From assembly GCF_003996965.1 (NCBI RefSeq), contig NZ_QWDM01000004.1, positions 199,527 through 263,526 of the forward strand: a DNA stretch of 64,000 bases, written 5' to 3'. The notes under the pieces were generated by a model. That model did no database searches, was not told the origin of the DNA, and was given only the letters and a program-made list of their open reading frames with translations. This DNA is from Flavobacterium cupreum. GTDB taxonomy: Bacteria > Bacteroidota > Bacteroidia > Flavobacteriales > Flavobacteriaceae. The translations under genes and the position numbers were made by a program. Shown piece after piece: positions 17,509-25,322 of the stretch (positions are counted from its first letter, which is position 1; the number at the start of each line of letters is the position of its first letter).

Positions 17509-19557
17509 ATGAAAAAAATACATACCGTTTTAATCCTTTTATTCCTGACTGGAATTATGCAAGCACAAGATCGTCCACAGCCAAAACCCGGAACCTCACC
17601 AGTAGTCAATATCAAAAAGCCGCAAACTTTTGTTCTGGCCAACGGTATGAAAGTTTTGGTCGTTGAAAACCATAAGTTACCAAGAGTCAGTTTCAACCTT
17701 AGCCTGGACAATGCTCCTTTCACCGAAGGGAACAAAAAAGGTGTTGATGAACTGACCAGCAGCTTAATTGGAAATGGCACTAAAAAAACCACCAAACAAG
17801 CCTTCAATGAAGAGATTGATTTTTATGGCGCTAACATCAACTTTACTTCCAGTGGTGCTTATGCCAGCTCCCTTTCAAAATATTCAGGACGTGTTTTAGA
17901 ACTTTTGGCCGAGGGTGCCTTACAGCCTAATTTTACACAAACAGAATTTGAGAAGGAGAAAGCAAAATTATCGGAAGGACTTAAAGCAGATGAAAAAAGT
18001 GTTCCTGCCATCGCAAATCGTGTGGTAGATGTTTTAGTGTTTGGAAAAAATCATCCTGCCGGAGAATATATTTCGGAGGAGACTTTAAAAAATGTAACCC
18101 TTGCCGATGTTCAGGCAAATTACGCTACTTATTTTGTTCCTGAGAATGCTTATCTGGTTATAATTGGCGATGTTAAATTCAAAGAAACAAAAGCAGCTGT
18201 CGAAAAACTTTTTGGCGGATGGAAAAAACAAGCTGCCCCAAAAACTACGTATCCCAATCCGACAGACGTTTCGAAACTTCAGATTGATTTTGTTGATGTT
18301 CCGAATGCCGTTCAGTCAGAGATTTCATTGGTGAATACCGTGAACTTAAAAATGAGCGATCCTGATTTTTTTGCTGCCGTAATTGCCAATCAAATTCTTG
18401 GAGGTGATTTTAACAGTTACCTGAACATGAATTTACGTGAGCAACACGCCTGGACCTACGGAGCAAGCTCAAGCATTGGAAGCGGAAAATACACCACTAA
18501 ATTTAAAGCTTCGTCTGCGGTAAGAAATGCCGTTACAGACAGTGCCGTAGCTGAGTTTGTAAAAGAAATAAAAAGAATAAGAACCGAAAAAGTTTCTGAA
18601 GATGTTTTAAAAAATGTAAAAGCAGGTTATATCGGAAGATTTGTAATGCAGGTTGAAAAGCCTCAAACCGTTGCCCGATATGCTTTGAACATTGAAACAG
18701 AAAAACTTCCGGCTGATTTTTATGAAAAATACATCCAGACGATAAATAGTGTTACTGCCGACGATATCTACCGTGTAGCCAACAAATATTTTCTGGCAGA
18801 CAACATGCGTATTGTAATTGTTGGTAAAGGTTCTGAAGTAATTTCAGGTTTAGAAAAACTTCAGATTCCGATTTTCTATTTTGATAAATACGGAAATCCG
18901 GTGGAAAAACCAGTTACCAAAAAAGAAGCTCCTGCAGGAATTACAGCAAAAACTGTTTTCGACAATTATATCAAGGCAATTGGTGGCGAAAAAGCAGTTT
19001 CTGCAGTTAAAACACTGGCTATGACTGGTACAACAACAATCCCGCAAGCTCCTTCTCCGTTGAGTTTTACTTCAAAATTAAATTCTAGTGGAAAAATGAT
19101 GGTTTCGCTTAATATGGGAAGTATGCCTTTAATGAAACAGGTTGTAAACGAAAAAGGCGCTTATGTAGAACAACAGGGACAACGTAAAAACTTAGAAGGT
19201 GATGATTTAGCCGAAATGAAAGCAAGTGCTACTCCTTTTGAAGAATTACGCTTAAGCAAAAGAACAGACCTGAAAGTTGACGCCGTAGAACCAATAAACG
19301 GCCATGATGCTTATTCCATAAAAGACGGCAAAACCGTTTACTACTATGATGTAAAATCAGGTCTGAAAGTTGCCAAACTTAAAGTAAAAGAGCAAAGCGG
19401 ACAATCGACCACGCAAACGACTTATTTTAATGATTATAAAGAGGTAAAAGGAGTAAAAGTCCCTTTCAATATCATTCAGAATGCAGGATTTGAATTAGAC
19501 ATCAAAATGTCTGATATCAAAATCAACGAAGGCGTTTCGGAAGCGGATTTTCTTTAG
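17509..19557 (+). CDS. M16 family non-catalytic partner with C-terminal extension
   Basis: This 682-residue protein has a signal peptide and two M16 halves over about residues 30-450. The position of HxxEH is occupied by GVDELTSSLIGNGT, so no zinc site is present, while the R/Y pair region (LREQHAWTYGASSS) of the non-catalytic subunit is kept. After about residue 465 comes an added ~210-residue beta-rich domain that looks like the LolA-like/outer-membrane-lipoprotein-sorting type seen in Bacteroidota (VFDNYIKAIGGEKAVSAVKT). It is translationally adjacent to the catalytic member. Confidence 0.88.
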   Translation: MKKIHTVLILLFLTGIMQAQDRPQPKPGTSPVVNIKKPQTFVLANGMKVLVVENHKLPRVSFNLSLDNAPFTEGNKKGVDELTSSLIGNGTKKTTKQAFNEEIDFYGANINFTSSGAYASSLSKYSGRVLELLAEGALQPNFTQTEFEKEKAKLSEGLKADEKSVPAIANRVVDVLVFGKNHPAGEYISEETLKNVTLADVQANYATYFVPENAYLVIIGDVKFKETKAAVEKLFGGWKKQAAPKTTYPNPTDVSKLQIDFVDVPNAVQSEISLVNTVNLKMSDPDFFAAVIANQILGGDFNSYLNMNLREQHAWTYGASSSIGSGKYTTKFKASSAVRNAVTDSAVAEFVKEIKRIRTEKVSEDVLKNVKAGYIGRFVMQVEKPQTVARYALNIETEKLPADFYEKYIQTINSVTADDIYRVANKYFLADNMRIVIVGKGSEVISGLEKLQIPIFYFDKYGNPVEKPVTKKEAPAGITAKTVFDNYIKAIGGEKAVSAVKTLAMTGTTTIPQAPSPLSFTSKLNSSGKMMVSLNMGSMPLMKQVVNEKGAYVEQQGQRKNLEGDDLAEMKASATPFEELRLSKRTDLKVDAVEPINGHDAYSIKDGKTVYYYDVKSGLKVAKLKVKEQSGQSTTQTTYFNDYKEVKGVKVPFNIIQNAGFELDIKMSDIKINEGVSEADFL

Positions 19558-19623
19558 AAAAAGGTACTGAGTTTCTTCAGAAAAGGTTCTGAGGTACTGA
19601 GTTTCTAAGGTGCTGAGATTTTT

Positions 19624-19666
19624 AAAAAAGCCCTGTAAAAGTTTAAAACTTTTACAGGGCTTTTTT
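19624..19666. terminator. Bidirectional terminator between the M16 pair and the EamA gene
   Basis: AAAAAAGCCCTGTAAAAGTTT pairs perfectly with its complement, giving A/T tracts on both sides, and serves two convergent genes. Upstream, 19558-19620 contains CTGAGGTACTGAGTTTCTAAGG-like filler repeats. Confidence 0.9.
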
Positions 19667-19691
19667 ATATACTTTTTTTGTCACAAAATCG

Positions 19692-20558
19692 TTATTTTTT
19701 TGCTGACAAATAGACTCCGATTAAGATAATAAAGGCTCCGAAAAACTGTATGGGTGTCAGCATTTCATTGTCCAACAATCCCCAGAAGAAAGCTACTATC
19801 GGAATCAGATAGGTTACTGATGTTGCAAATACAGGTGATGACATTTGTATTAATCTGAAGAAAATAACATTTGCGATTCCGGTTCCTAAAACCCCGAGGA
19901 TCATCACAAACAAAATAGAATTTTGCGTGACTTCCAGATTTATGCTGTGCGTAATATCTGTTGTGCTTAAAATAAGTAAAGCCGGTACAAGTAAAACAGC
20001 AAAATTTCCTGTTGTAATGCTTAATGAATTTAGATCGGACAAGTATCTTTTAATTAAATTGACATTCAGGGCATAACAAATCGTTGCGATTACGACTAAA
20101 ATTACATAATAATAGTTTTGACCGGGATGTGTTGAAGCTCCGCTCAACACCAAAAGCAAACAACCAATCAATCCAATAAAAACTCCCCAAATCTGCCTCT
20201 TCTGAAATTGGATTCCAAAAGCAATTGTTCCCAATACTAATGTATTTAAAGGTGTAAGCGAATTTAAAATCGCCACGATGGAACTATCTACTTCCGTTTC
20301 TGCAATAGAAAAAAGATAGGCAGGCATAAAGGTTCCGAAAAGAGAAGTTAAAGCGATAAACTTCCACTGATGGCGCGAAATCTTCTTTAGACTGTTAAAT
20401 CCAACAATAAGCAAAAACAGCGCGGCAAAAATAATCCGGAAGGAACCCACCTGAATTGCGGTTAAGCCTACCAATCCTCTTTTGATTAAAATAAAAGAAC
20501 TTCCCCAAATTAGCGAAAGCACAAATAAGTAAATCCACTTTAACTGTTTTGCATCCAT
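19692..20558 (-). CDS. EamA family (DMT) transporter
   Basis: This 288-residue inner-membrane protein has ten predicted helices in two five-helix EamA repeats. The N-terminal WGSSFILIKRGLVGL motif of drug/metabolite transporters is clear, and the second half starts at about residue 150. Many family members export amino acids or metabolites; the substrate cannot be told here. It is a single gene, convergent with the M16 pair and divergent from the heavy-metal-associated lipoprotein. Confidence 0.9.
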   Translation of the reverse strand: MDAKQLKWIYLFVLSLIWGSSFILIKRGLVGLTAIQVGSFRIIFAALFLLIVGFNSLKKISRHQWKFIALTSLFGTFMPAYLFSIAETEVDSSIVAILNSLTPLNTLVLGTIAFGIQFQKRQIWGVFIGLIGCLLLVLSGASTHPGQNYYYVILVVIATICYALNVNLIKRYLSDLNSLSITTGNFAVLLVPALLILSTTDITHSINLEVTQNSILFVMILGVLGTGIANVIFFRLIQMSSPVFATSVTYLIPIVAFFWGLLDNEMLTPIQFFGAFIILIGVYLSAKK

Positions 20559-20616
20559 AAATTGTATTTTACTGCAAATTTGTACTATTTTTATGAACTG
20601 ACCTTCTGTTTTTTAT

Positions 20617-20624
20617 TAATTTTG
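20617..20624 (+). promoter_or_regulatory. Promoter -7 element for the HMA lipoprotein
   Basis: TAATTTTG matches TAnnTTTG, 37 bases before the ATG at 20661. No clear -33 TTG. Confidence 0.65.
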
Positions 20625-20660
20625 CACGAAAGGTTAGTAGTAATTTAAAAATCATATATA

Positions 20661-21038
20661 ATGAAATTTACAAGAATCATAGCTGCTGCGGCAATTGCAG
20701 GTTTAGTGTTAGTGGGATGCAAAAAAACAGAAAGCGAAAAAATAATTCCACATACAGCTGAAGTAAAAAAAACGAAAGAACCCGTAGTAATCGCGCCTGA
20801 AAATGTGCAGACAGCAAGTTTCACTATCGACGGAATGACCTGTGCAGTGGGATGTGCAAAAACTATAGAGGAAGAATTATCCAGCCTGGAAGGAGTTGAA
20901 AAAGCTGCTGTTGATTTCGACAAAAAAACAGCCACTGTCACTTTTGACAAGACGATTCAAAACCCTGAAAACCTTACAAAAATTGTTCAGGAGACCGGAG
21001 ACGGAAAGACCTACAAAGTTTCGAATATGAAATCATAA
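20661..21038 (+). CDS. Heavy-metal-associated domain lipoprotein
   Basis: This 125-residue protein has a lipoprotein signal (lipobox VGC with Cys20) and an HMA ferredoxin-like domain at about 51-125. The metal loop reads GMTCAVGCAKTIE, so Cys61 and Cys65 are spaced C-x3-C and not the usual C-x2-C of copper chaperones. An envelope-anchored metal binder is likely, but copper specificity should not be assumed. No P-type ATPase or other metal gene is adjacent. It has its own promoter and shares a bidirectional terminator with gldD. Confidence 0.85.
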   Translation: MKFTRIIAAAAIAGLVLVGCKKTESEKIIPHTAEVKKTKEPVVIAPENVQTASFTIDGMTCAVGCAKTIEEELSSLEGVEKAAVDFDKKTATVTFDKTIQNPENLTKIVQETGDGKTYKVSNMKS

Positions 21039-21053
21039 GCAAAATATTTTATA

Positions 21054-21087
21054 TAAAAAAAGCGTCCCGATCAGGACGCTTTTTTTA
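21054..21087. terminator. Bidirectional terminator between the HMA gene and gldD
   Basis: AAAAAAAGCGTCC pairs with GGACGCTTTTTTT around a CGATCA loop, between two convergent genes. Confidence 0.9.
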
Positions 21088-21093
21088 TATATC

Positions 21094-21654
21094 TTATTTC
21101 CACTTCAGCGTTTCCATAAGCTGTCGCATGTCATTTTTGATATAACTGGCGGCCGGCATAATGGAATCAAAGTTGGGTTTGGCATAAAAATAAACCGATC
21201 CGGTTATGAAGTGCTTTGTACTGTCTGTCACATAAAATTGTGAGTTTGTTGCCGCGTTTCCATCTACCTGGTAAAACATGCCGTATACTTTTTTTGCAGG
21301 GTTTAAATACGGCTGCTCTAAAATATCATCTGCTTTTATAACGTGTTCGTAAGTTAACTTCTGTGCATCTTTCAATAATTTTTCAATATTGTTATTTACC
21401 GGTTTATATGTCAGGTAAATGGTCGCTTTCATTTTGGGATACGTAATGGCAAAACCGCAATTTTTTTCTCCTTTGATTACAGCACCTTCATTCATTTCGA
21501 AAGTAAACGGGCAATTATTTTCAAAATTTACATACCTGGCTTCCGGATAATCCAGACGTAAATAGCCTGATGGTTTAGGTAAAACGTCATTTTTACAACT
21601 TAAAATTGTAAAAATCAGCAAAATTGCCAGTGTTGAAATTATTTTTTTAAGCAT
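21094..21654 (-). CDS. gldD: Gliding motility lipoprotein GldD
   Basis: This 186-residue lipoprotein (lipobox LSC, Cys20) matches GldD, which is needed for gliding and for type IX secretion in F. johnsoniae. Recognisable segments are KPSGYLRLDYPEARY, the CPFTFE strand and SVYFYAKPNFDS. It starts one base after the gldE stop, in the conserved order mutY-ssb-gldE-gldD, and ends at a shared terminator. It is envelope-anchored; the exact biochemical role is not established. Confidence 0.93.
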   Translation of the reverse strand: MLKKIISTLAILLIFTILSCKNDVLPKPSGYLRLDYPEARYVNFENNCPFTFEMNEGAVIKGEKNCGFAITYPKMKATIYLTYKPVNNNIEKLLKDAQKLTYEHVIKADDILEQPYLNPAKKVYGMFYQVDGNAATNSQFYVTDSTKHFITGSVYFYAKPNFDSIMPAASYIKNDMRQLMETLKWK

Positions 21655-21655
21655 T

Positions 21656-22951
21656 TTAATCTAATGTTACTTTTATTTGTTTTACGCGTTTTTTGTCAAC
21701 TGCTTCAATTGTAAAGACACAGTTTTCAAACGTTACTTTCTGATCTTTTTTAGGGAAGTTGCCCAGGATTTCCAAAATAAAGCCTGCTAAGGTTTCCGCT
21801 TCGCCTTTTTGGGATTCAAAAACATCTTCATCGACTTCCACAATCCTGTAAAAATCTTTCATATTAATCTTTCCTTCAAACAGAAAGTTCTTTTCATCAA
21901 TTTGCGAAAAATTTAAATTTTCATCGTCAAACTCATCACTGATATCCCCGACAATTTCTTCAATAACATCCTCTAAAGAAACCAGTCCGGATGTACCTCC
22001 GTACTCATCTACTACAATTGCCAAATGGCTTTTGAGGCTCTGAAAATCTTTTAGCAGATTATCTAGTTTTTTATTCTCCGGAACAAAAAAAGCATCTCGT
22101 ATTAAGGAGGTCCAGTCAAATTCTTTTTTATCGATATGAGGCAATAAATCCTTCACAAACAGCACACCTTCAATCTGATCGATATTGTCTTTGTAAACCG
22201 GAATCCTCGAAAATCCTTTTTCAATGATCTTCGGGCAAATCGCTTCAAATACTTCTGAAATTTCCAAAGCAAAAATATCAATCCTCGGACTCATCACCTG
22301 CTTGGTATCTGTATTTCCAAAAGAAACGATTCCTTCCAGTATTTTTTGTTCTTCACTTGACGTGCCTTCAGAATCCGTAAGCTCCAGCGCCTGCGATAAC
22401 TGATTGATCGAAAAATTGTTTTTTTGCTTCCCTAATTTATTTTGCAAATATAAGGTAAGGCTTCGCATAGGCAAGCTGACTGGTGAAAGTAATTTATCAA
22501 GAACCGCAACCGGATAGGCCGACCACTTCGCAAATTTTATATTGTTTCGGCTGGCATATACTTTCGGCAAAACTTCTCCGAACAGTAAAATTAAAAAAGT
22601 CACCAGAATTACTTCTAACATAAATTTAAAAGCAGGCGAAGCTATACCCGAGAAAATATTCTGTCCTATAAAGGAGAACAAAATAACGACTCCGATATTC
22701 AGAAAGTTATTGGCTACTAAAAGTGTTGCTAAAAGTTTTTTGGGTTTATCTAAAAGACTGGAAATGATTTTACCTTTTGAAAGGTCTTCCTGAAGAGTGT
22801 CGTCAATATCTTTTTGGGATAAAGAGAAAAGTGCCACTTCGGCACCTGAGACAATTGCCGATAAAAACAGCAAAATAAATATTCCGACAAAACCAATTAT
22901 TAAATTGGCGTCTAAATTTGTACTAAAAAGTAAACTGGGCTCCGGGTCCAA
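21656..22951 (-). CDS. gldE: Gliding motility protein GldE (CNNM/CorC-like)
   Basis: This 431-residue inner-membrane protein has an N-terminal CNNM/DUF21 region with three to four helices (about 15-150; VSGAEVALFSLS), two CBS domains (about 205-330; VMSPRIDI, IVVDEYGGTSGLVSLEDVIEEIVGDI split across them) and a CorC-HlyC transporter-associated domain at the C-terminus. Its position directly before gldD identifies it as GldE. The first codon is TTG at 22951; no ATG is available before the first membrane helix. Related proteins affect Mg2+ transport, but in Flavobacterium it acts with GldD. Confidence 0.93.
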   Translation of the reverse strand: MDPEPSLLFSTNLDANLIIGFVGIFILLFLSAIVSGAEVALFSLSQKDIDDTLQEDLSKGKIISSLLDKPKKLLATLLVANNFLNIGVVILFSFIGQNIFSGIASPAFKFMLEVILVTFLILLFGEVLPKVYASRNNIKFAKWSAYPVAVLDKLLSPVSLPMRSLTLYLQNKLGKQKNNFSINQLSQALELTDSEGTSSEEQKILEGIVSFGNTDTKQVMSPRIDIFALEISEVFEAICPKIIEKGFSRIPVYKDNIDQIEGVLFVKDLLPHIDKKEFDWTSLIRDAFFVPENKKLDNLLKDFQSLKSHLAIVVDEYGGTSGLVSLEDVIEEIVGDISDEFDDENLNFSQIDEKNFLFEGKINMKDFYRIVEVDEDVFESQKGEAETLAGFILEILGNFPKKDQKVTFENCVFTIEAVDKKRVKQIKVTLD

Positions 22952-22974
22952 ACTGAAAAAAATTAGTTAAACAA

Positions 22975-23415
22975 TCAAAAAGGCAGGTCATTTATAGGCA
23001 AGTCCTCGTTAGTCGTGTCAAAGTTAGTGTTTTTTACGGATTCTGAATCGGTATTTGGTTTATGTAATGTAGTTTCTTTTTTGGTTGTCAGGAAAGTAAA
23101 TTCTGTAACCTGAATTTCTGTAGTATATTTTGTCGTTCCGTCTTCGGCTTGCCACTGACGGGATTTTATACGTCCTTCAATAAAAATCTTATCCCCTTTA
23201 GAAAGGTATTTTTCGCAAATTTCAGCTGCTTTATTACGTACAACAAGGTTATGCCATTCTGTTGAAGTTATCTTTTCGTTTGTAGTTTTATTGATATAAA
23301 CCTCATTTGTAGCCAGCTGAAAACGTCCGATGCAGTTTCCTCCATCAAAATAATGCATCTTAACATCATCGCCCAAATGGCCAATGAGCATCACTTTATT
23401 TAATGTTCCGTTCAT
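22975..23415 (-). CDS. ssb: Single-stranded DNA-binding protein
   Basis: This 146-residue OB-fold protein binds ssDNA in replication and repair. The first ~105 residues carry the SSB core (LNKVMLIGHLGDD, EWHNLVVRNKAAEICEKYLSKGD), followed by a polar linker and the acidic tip INDLPF, matching the partner-recruiting C-terminal DDDIPF of E. coli SSB. A longer frame starts at ATG 23448, but a -7 element at 23438-23445 puts the likely transcript start after that codon, so ATG 23415 is chosen. It is clustered with mutY and gldE. Confidence 0.95.
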   Translation of the reverse strand: MNGTLNKVMLIGHLGDDVKMHYFDGGNCIGRFQLATNEVYINKTTNEKITSTEWHNLVVRNKAAEICEKYLSKGDKIFIEGRIKSRQWQAEDGTTKYTTEIQVTEFTFLTTKKETTLHKPNTDSESVKNTNFDTTNEDLPINDLPF

Positions 23416-23437
23416 GGTTTTTTTGTGGTATTTATCC

Positions 23438-23445
23438 CAAAGATA
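23438..23445 (-). promoter_or_regulatory. Promoter -7 element for ssb-gldE-gldD
   Basis: TATCTTTG on the minus strand matches TAnnTTTG, between mutY and ssb. It excludes the upstream ATG at 23448 if transcription starts here. Confidence 0.62.
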
Positions 23446-23452
23446 CATTTTT

Positions 23453-24499
23453 TTAGCAATTTATTTCCTGCTTTTCAATAAAATTATATATCACAATTGG
23501 AAAAGGAAACGTTTTCAAATTGTTAGCATCTACACCCTTTTCAATTATTTCTTCAATTTTAATTTTCCAGAACTGAATATGCAAATGCTGATGTGAAAGT
23601 TTATGAATAATCGTCGCATGGCTGCATTCTTCGATACCTATAATGGTATAGGCGGAAAATACCTCATTTTGAACCGCTTTAGAAACAAAATCAAAGTCCG
23701 CAATCTCCTGAGTCTCCAGAAGAGGGAATTCATATAAATTATGCCAGATTCCTTTTGCTGTTCTTTTTTGAATTAAGGTATTCCCTAAAATATCTTCAAG
23801 GATCAAATAATTGAAAAAACGATTGGTGACTTTTGTCTTTTTGGATTTTACCGGCAGTACATCTACTTTCTTCTTTTGCAGCGCCAGGCAGCTGTCATTA
23901 AAAACACAAATAGTACAGTTGGGACTTTTAGGCACACATTGCAATGCACCAAACTCCATTATAGCCTGATTAAAAATTGCCGGGTTATCTTTCGGCATTA
24001 ACTCCCTGGCAAGTTCCGTAAACTCTTTTTTAGCGGCAGGAGATGTGATATCCGATTCTATATCAAAATAACGGGAAAGCAACCGAAATACATTTCCATC
24101 CACAACAGGAACGGCTTCATTATAGGAGAAAGAAGCAATTGCAGCTGCAGTGTATTCACCAACACCTTTTAATTTTAATAACTCCTTATAAGAAGGTGGA
24201 AAAACACCATTCAGCTCATTTGCTACATATTGAGCCGTTTTATGCAAATTTCTGGCCCTCGAATAGTACCCTAATCCCTGCCAAAGTTTCAAAACCTGCT
24301 CTTCGTCAGCATTTGCCAAATCGAAGACGGTAGGAAATTCCTTGGTAAATGAAAAAAAATAAGGCATTCCCTGCGCAACTCTTGTCTGCTGCAGCATAAT
24401 TTCTGAGAGCCAAATTAGGTAAGGATTAGTCGTTTTTCGCCATGGCAAATCACGTTCGTTTTGTAAATACCAATTTATCAATATGTTATGAAAATTCAT
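23453..24499 (-). CDS. mutY: A/G-specific adenine glycosylase
   Basis: This 348-residue DNA glycosylase removes adenine mispaired with 8-oxoguanine. Catalytic Glu33 lies in SEIMLQQTRV, the helix-hairpin-helix is LKGVGEYTAAAIAS with the following Asp in VVDGNVFRL, and the 4Fe-4S cluster ligands are C-x6-C-x2-C-x5-C (CVPKSPNCTICVFNDSC). The C-terminal NUDIX-like domain reads 8-oxoG. The frame extends to a TTG at 24520, but that triplet is part of the -7 element, so ATG 24499 is used. Confidence 0.95.
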   Translation of the reverse strand: MNFHNILINWYLQNERDLPWRKTTNPYLIWLSEIMLQQTRVAQGMPYFFSFTKEFPTVFDLANADEEQVLKLWQGLGYYSRARNLHKTAQYVANELNGVFPPSYKELLKLKGVGEYTAAAIASFSYNEAVPVVDGNVFRLLSRYFDIESDITSPAAKKEFTELARELMPKDNPAIFNQAIMEFGALQCVPKSPNCTICVFNDSCLALQKKKVDVLPVKSKKTKVTNRFFNYLILEDILGNTLIQKRTAKGIWHNLYEFPLLETQEIADFDFVSKAVQNEVFSAYTIIGIEECSHATIIHKLSHQHLHIQFWKIKIEEIIEKGVDANNLKTFPFPIVIYNFIEKQEINC

Positions 24500-24517
24500 C
24501 GCAAAATACTTAGAATA

Positions 24518-24525
24518 CAAAAGTA
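24518..24525 (-). promoter_or_regulatory. Promoter -7 element for mutY
   Basis: TACTTTTG on the minus strand, 19 bases upstream of the chosen ATG. Confidence 0.68.
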
Positions 24526-24558
24526 AATGTTTATGTAATTAAAATTTAACGAATTAGC

Positions 24559-24590
24559 TTGATTAATTATTTTTTTAATTCCTATATTTG
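24559..24590 (+). promoter_or_regulatory. Promoter of the HU gene
   Basis: TTG (24559-24561), a 21-base spacer and TATATTTG (24583-24590) give a strong match to the Bacteroidota promoter pattern. A 49-nt leader follows. Confidence 0.8.
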
Positions 24591-24639
24591 CAAACTCAAA
24601 AAAATAGTACACCATTTATAAAATTAAATAGGAAAGAAA

Positions 24640-24930
24640 ATGACGAAAGCAGATATCGTAGCGAAAATTTCAGAGAAACTAGGTCTTGAAAAAGGAGATG
24701 TTCAAGCAACAGTAGAAACTTTTATGGAAGAAGTTAAAACTTCATTAGAAACTGGAGACAATGTTTACCTAAGAGGTTTTGGAAGTTTCATCGTAAAAAC
24801 AAGAGCTGAAAAAACAGGTAGAAACATTTCTAAAAACACCACTATCAAAATTCCAGCACACAACATTCCTGCTTTTAAACCTGCAAAAGTATTTGTAGAG
24901 GGAGTTAAAACAAACAACGAAGCAAAATAA
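24640..24930 (+). CDS. HU/IHF family DNA-binding protein
   Basis: This 96-residue nucleoid protein has the HU signature GFGSFIVKTRAEKTGRNISKNT for the beta-arm and the conserved Pro at the arm tip region (KIPAHNIPAFKPAK). It binds and bends DNA as a dimer. It has a strong promoter and is followed after 31 bases by the gene for a 30-residue basic peptide and then a terminator, so the two are likely cotranscribed. Confidence 0.93.
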   Translation: MTKADIVAKISEKLGLEKGDVQATVETFMEEVKTSLETGDNVYLRGFGSFIVKTRAEKTGRNISKNTTIKIPAHNIPAFKPAKVFVEGVKTNNEAK

Positions 24931-24961
24931 TACTATTAATTAATCATAAAATCGACACGAT

Positions 24962-25054
24962 ATGCCAAGTGGTAAAAAAAGAAAGAGACATAAGGTAGCT
25001 ACTCACAAAAGAAAGAAAAGAGCGAGAGCTAACCGTCACAAAAAGAAAAAGTAG
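24962..25054 (+). CDS. 30-residue basic protein, AURKAIP1/COX24 (mS38)-like
   Basis: ATG 24962 to TAG 25052-25054 encodes 30 residues, more than half Lys, Arg or His (MPSGKKRKRHKVATHKRKKR then ARANRHKKKK). This matches the very small basic proteins annotated in Bacteroidota as AURKAIP1/COX24 domain proteins, related to mitochondrial ribosomal mS38, so a role in the small ribosomal subunit is likely. It follows the HU gene. Its stop codon lies inside the stem of the following terminator. Confidence 0.75.
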   Translation: MPSGKKRKRHKVATHKRKKRARANRHKKKK

Positions 25055-25071
25055 TTTTAAACTACTTTTTT
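25046..25071 (+). terminator. Terminator overlapping the stop of the 30-residue protein
   Basis: AAAAAGTAGTTT pairs with AAACTACTTTTT, followed by T and CTTTTT. The TAG stop codon is in the left arm, so a terminating ribosome would cover the hairpin. Confidence 0.8.
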
Positions 25072-25322
25072 CTTTTTAAACGTTCATTGAAATTGAAAAA
25101 GGATGAAAGAGTAAAGAAAATAGAATATAGACGTAAAACTCTATCCTCTTTGTTCCATTCTCTATTAGTCTTCTTTTCCCCGGGTTCAATACCTGTTAAA
25201 AATATTGTTTAATCCATCTGTAGATAAGATTTTAGATTTTGGATTTTAGATTTTAGATTTTTATAATCTATCTTCTTTTTTCTATATTCTATTTTCTGAA
25301 AAAACAGATAAAAATTTACAGT

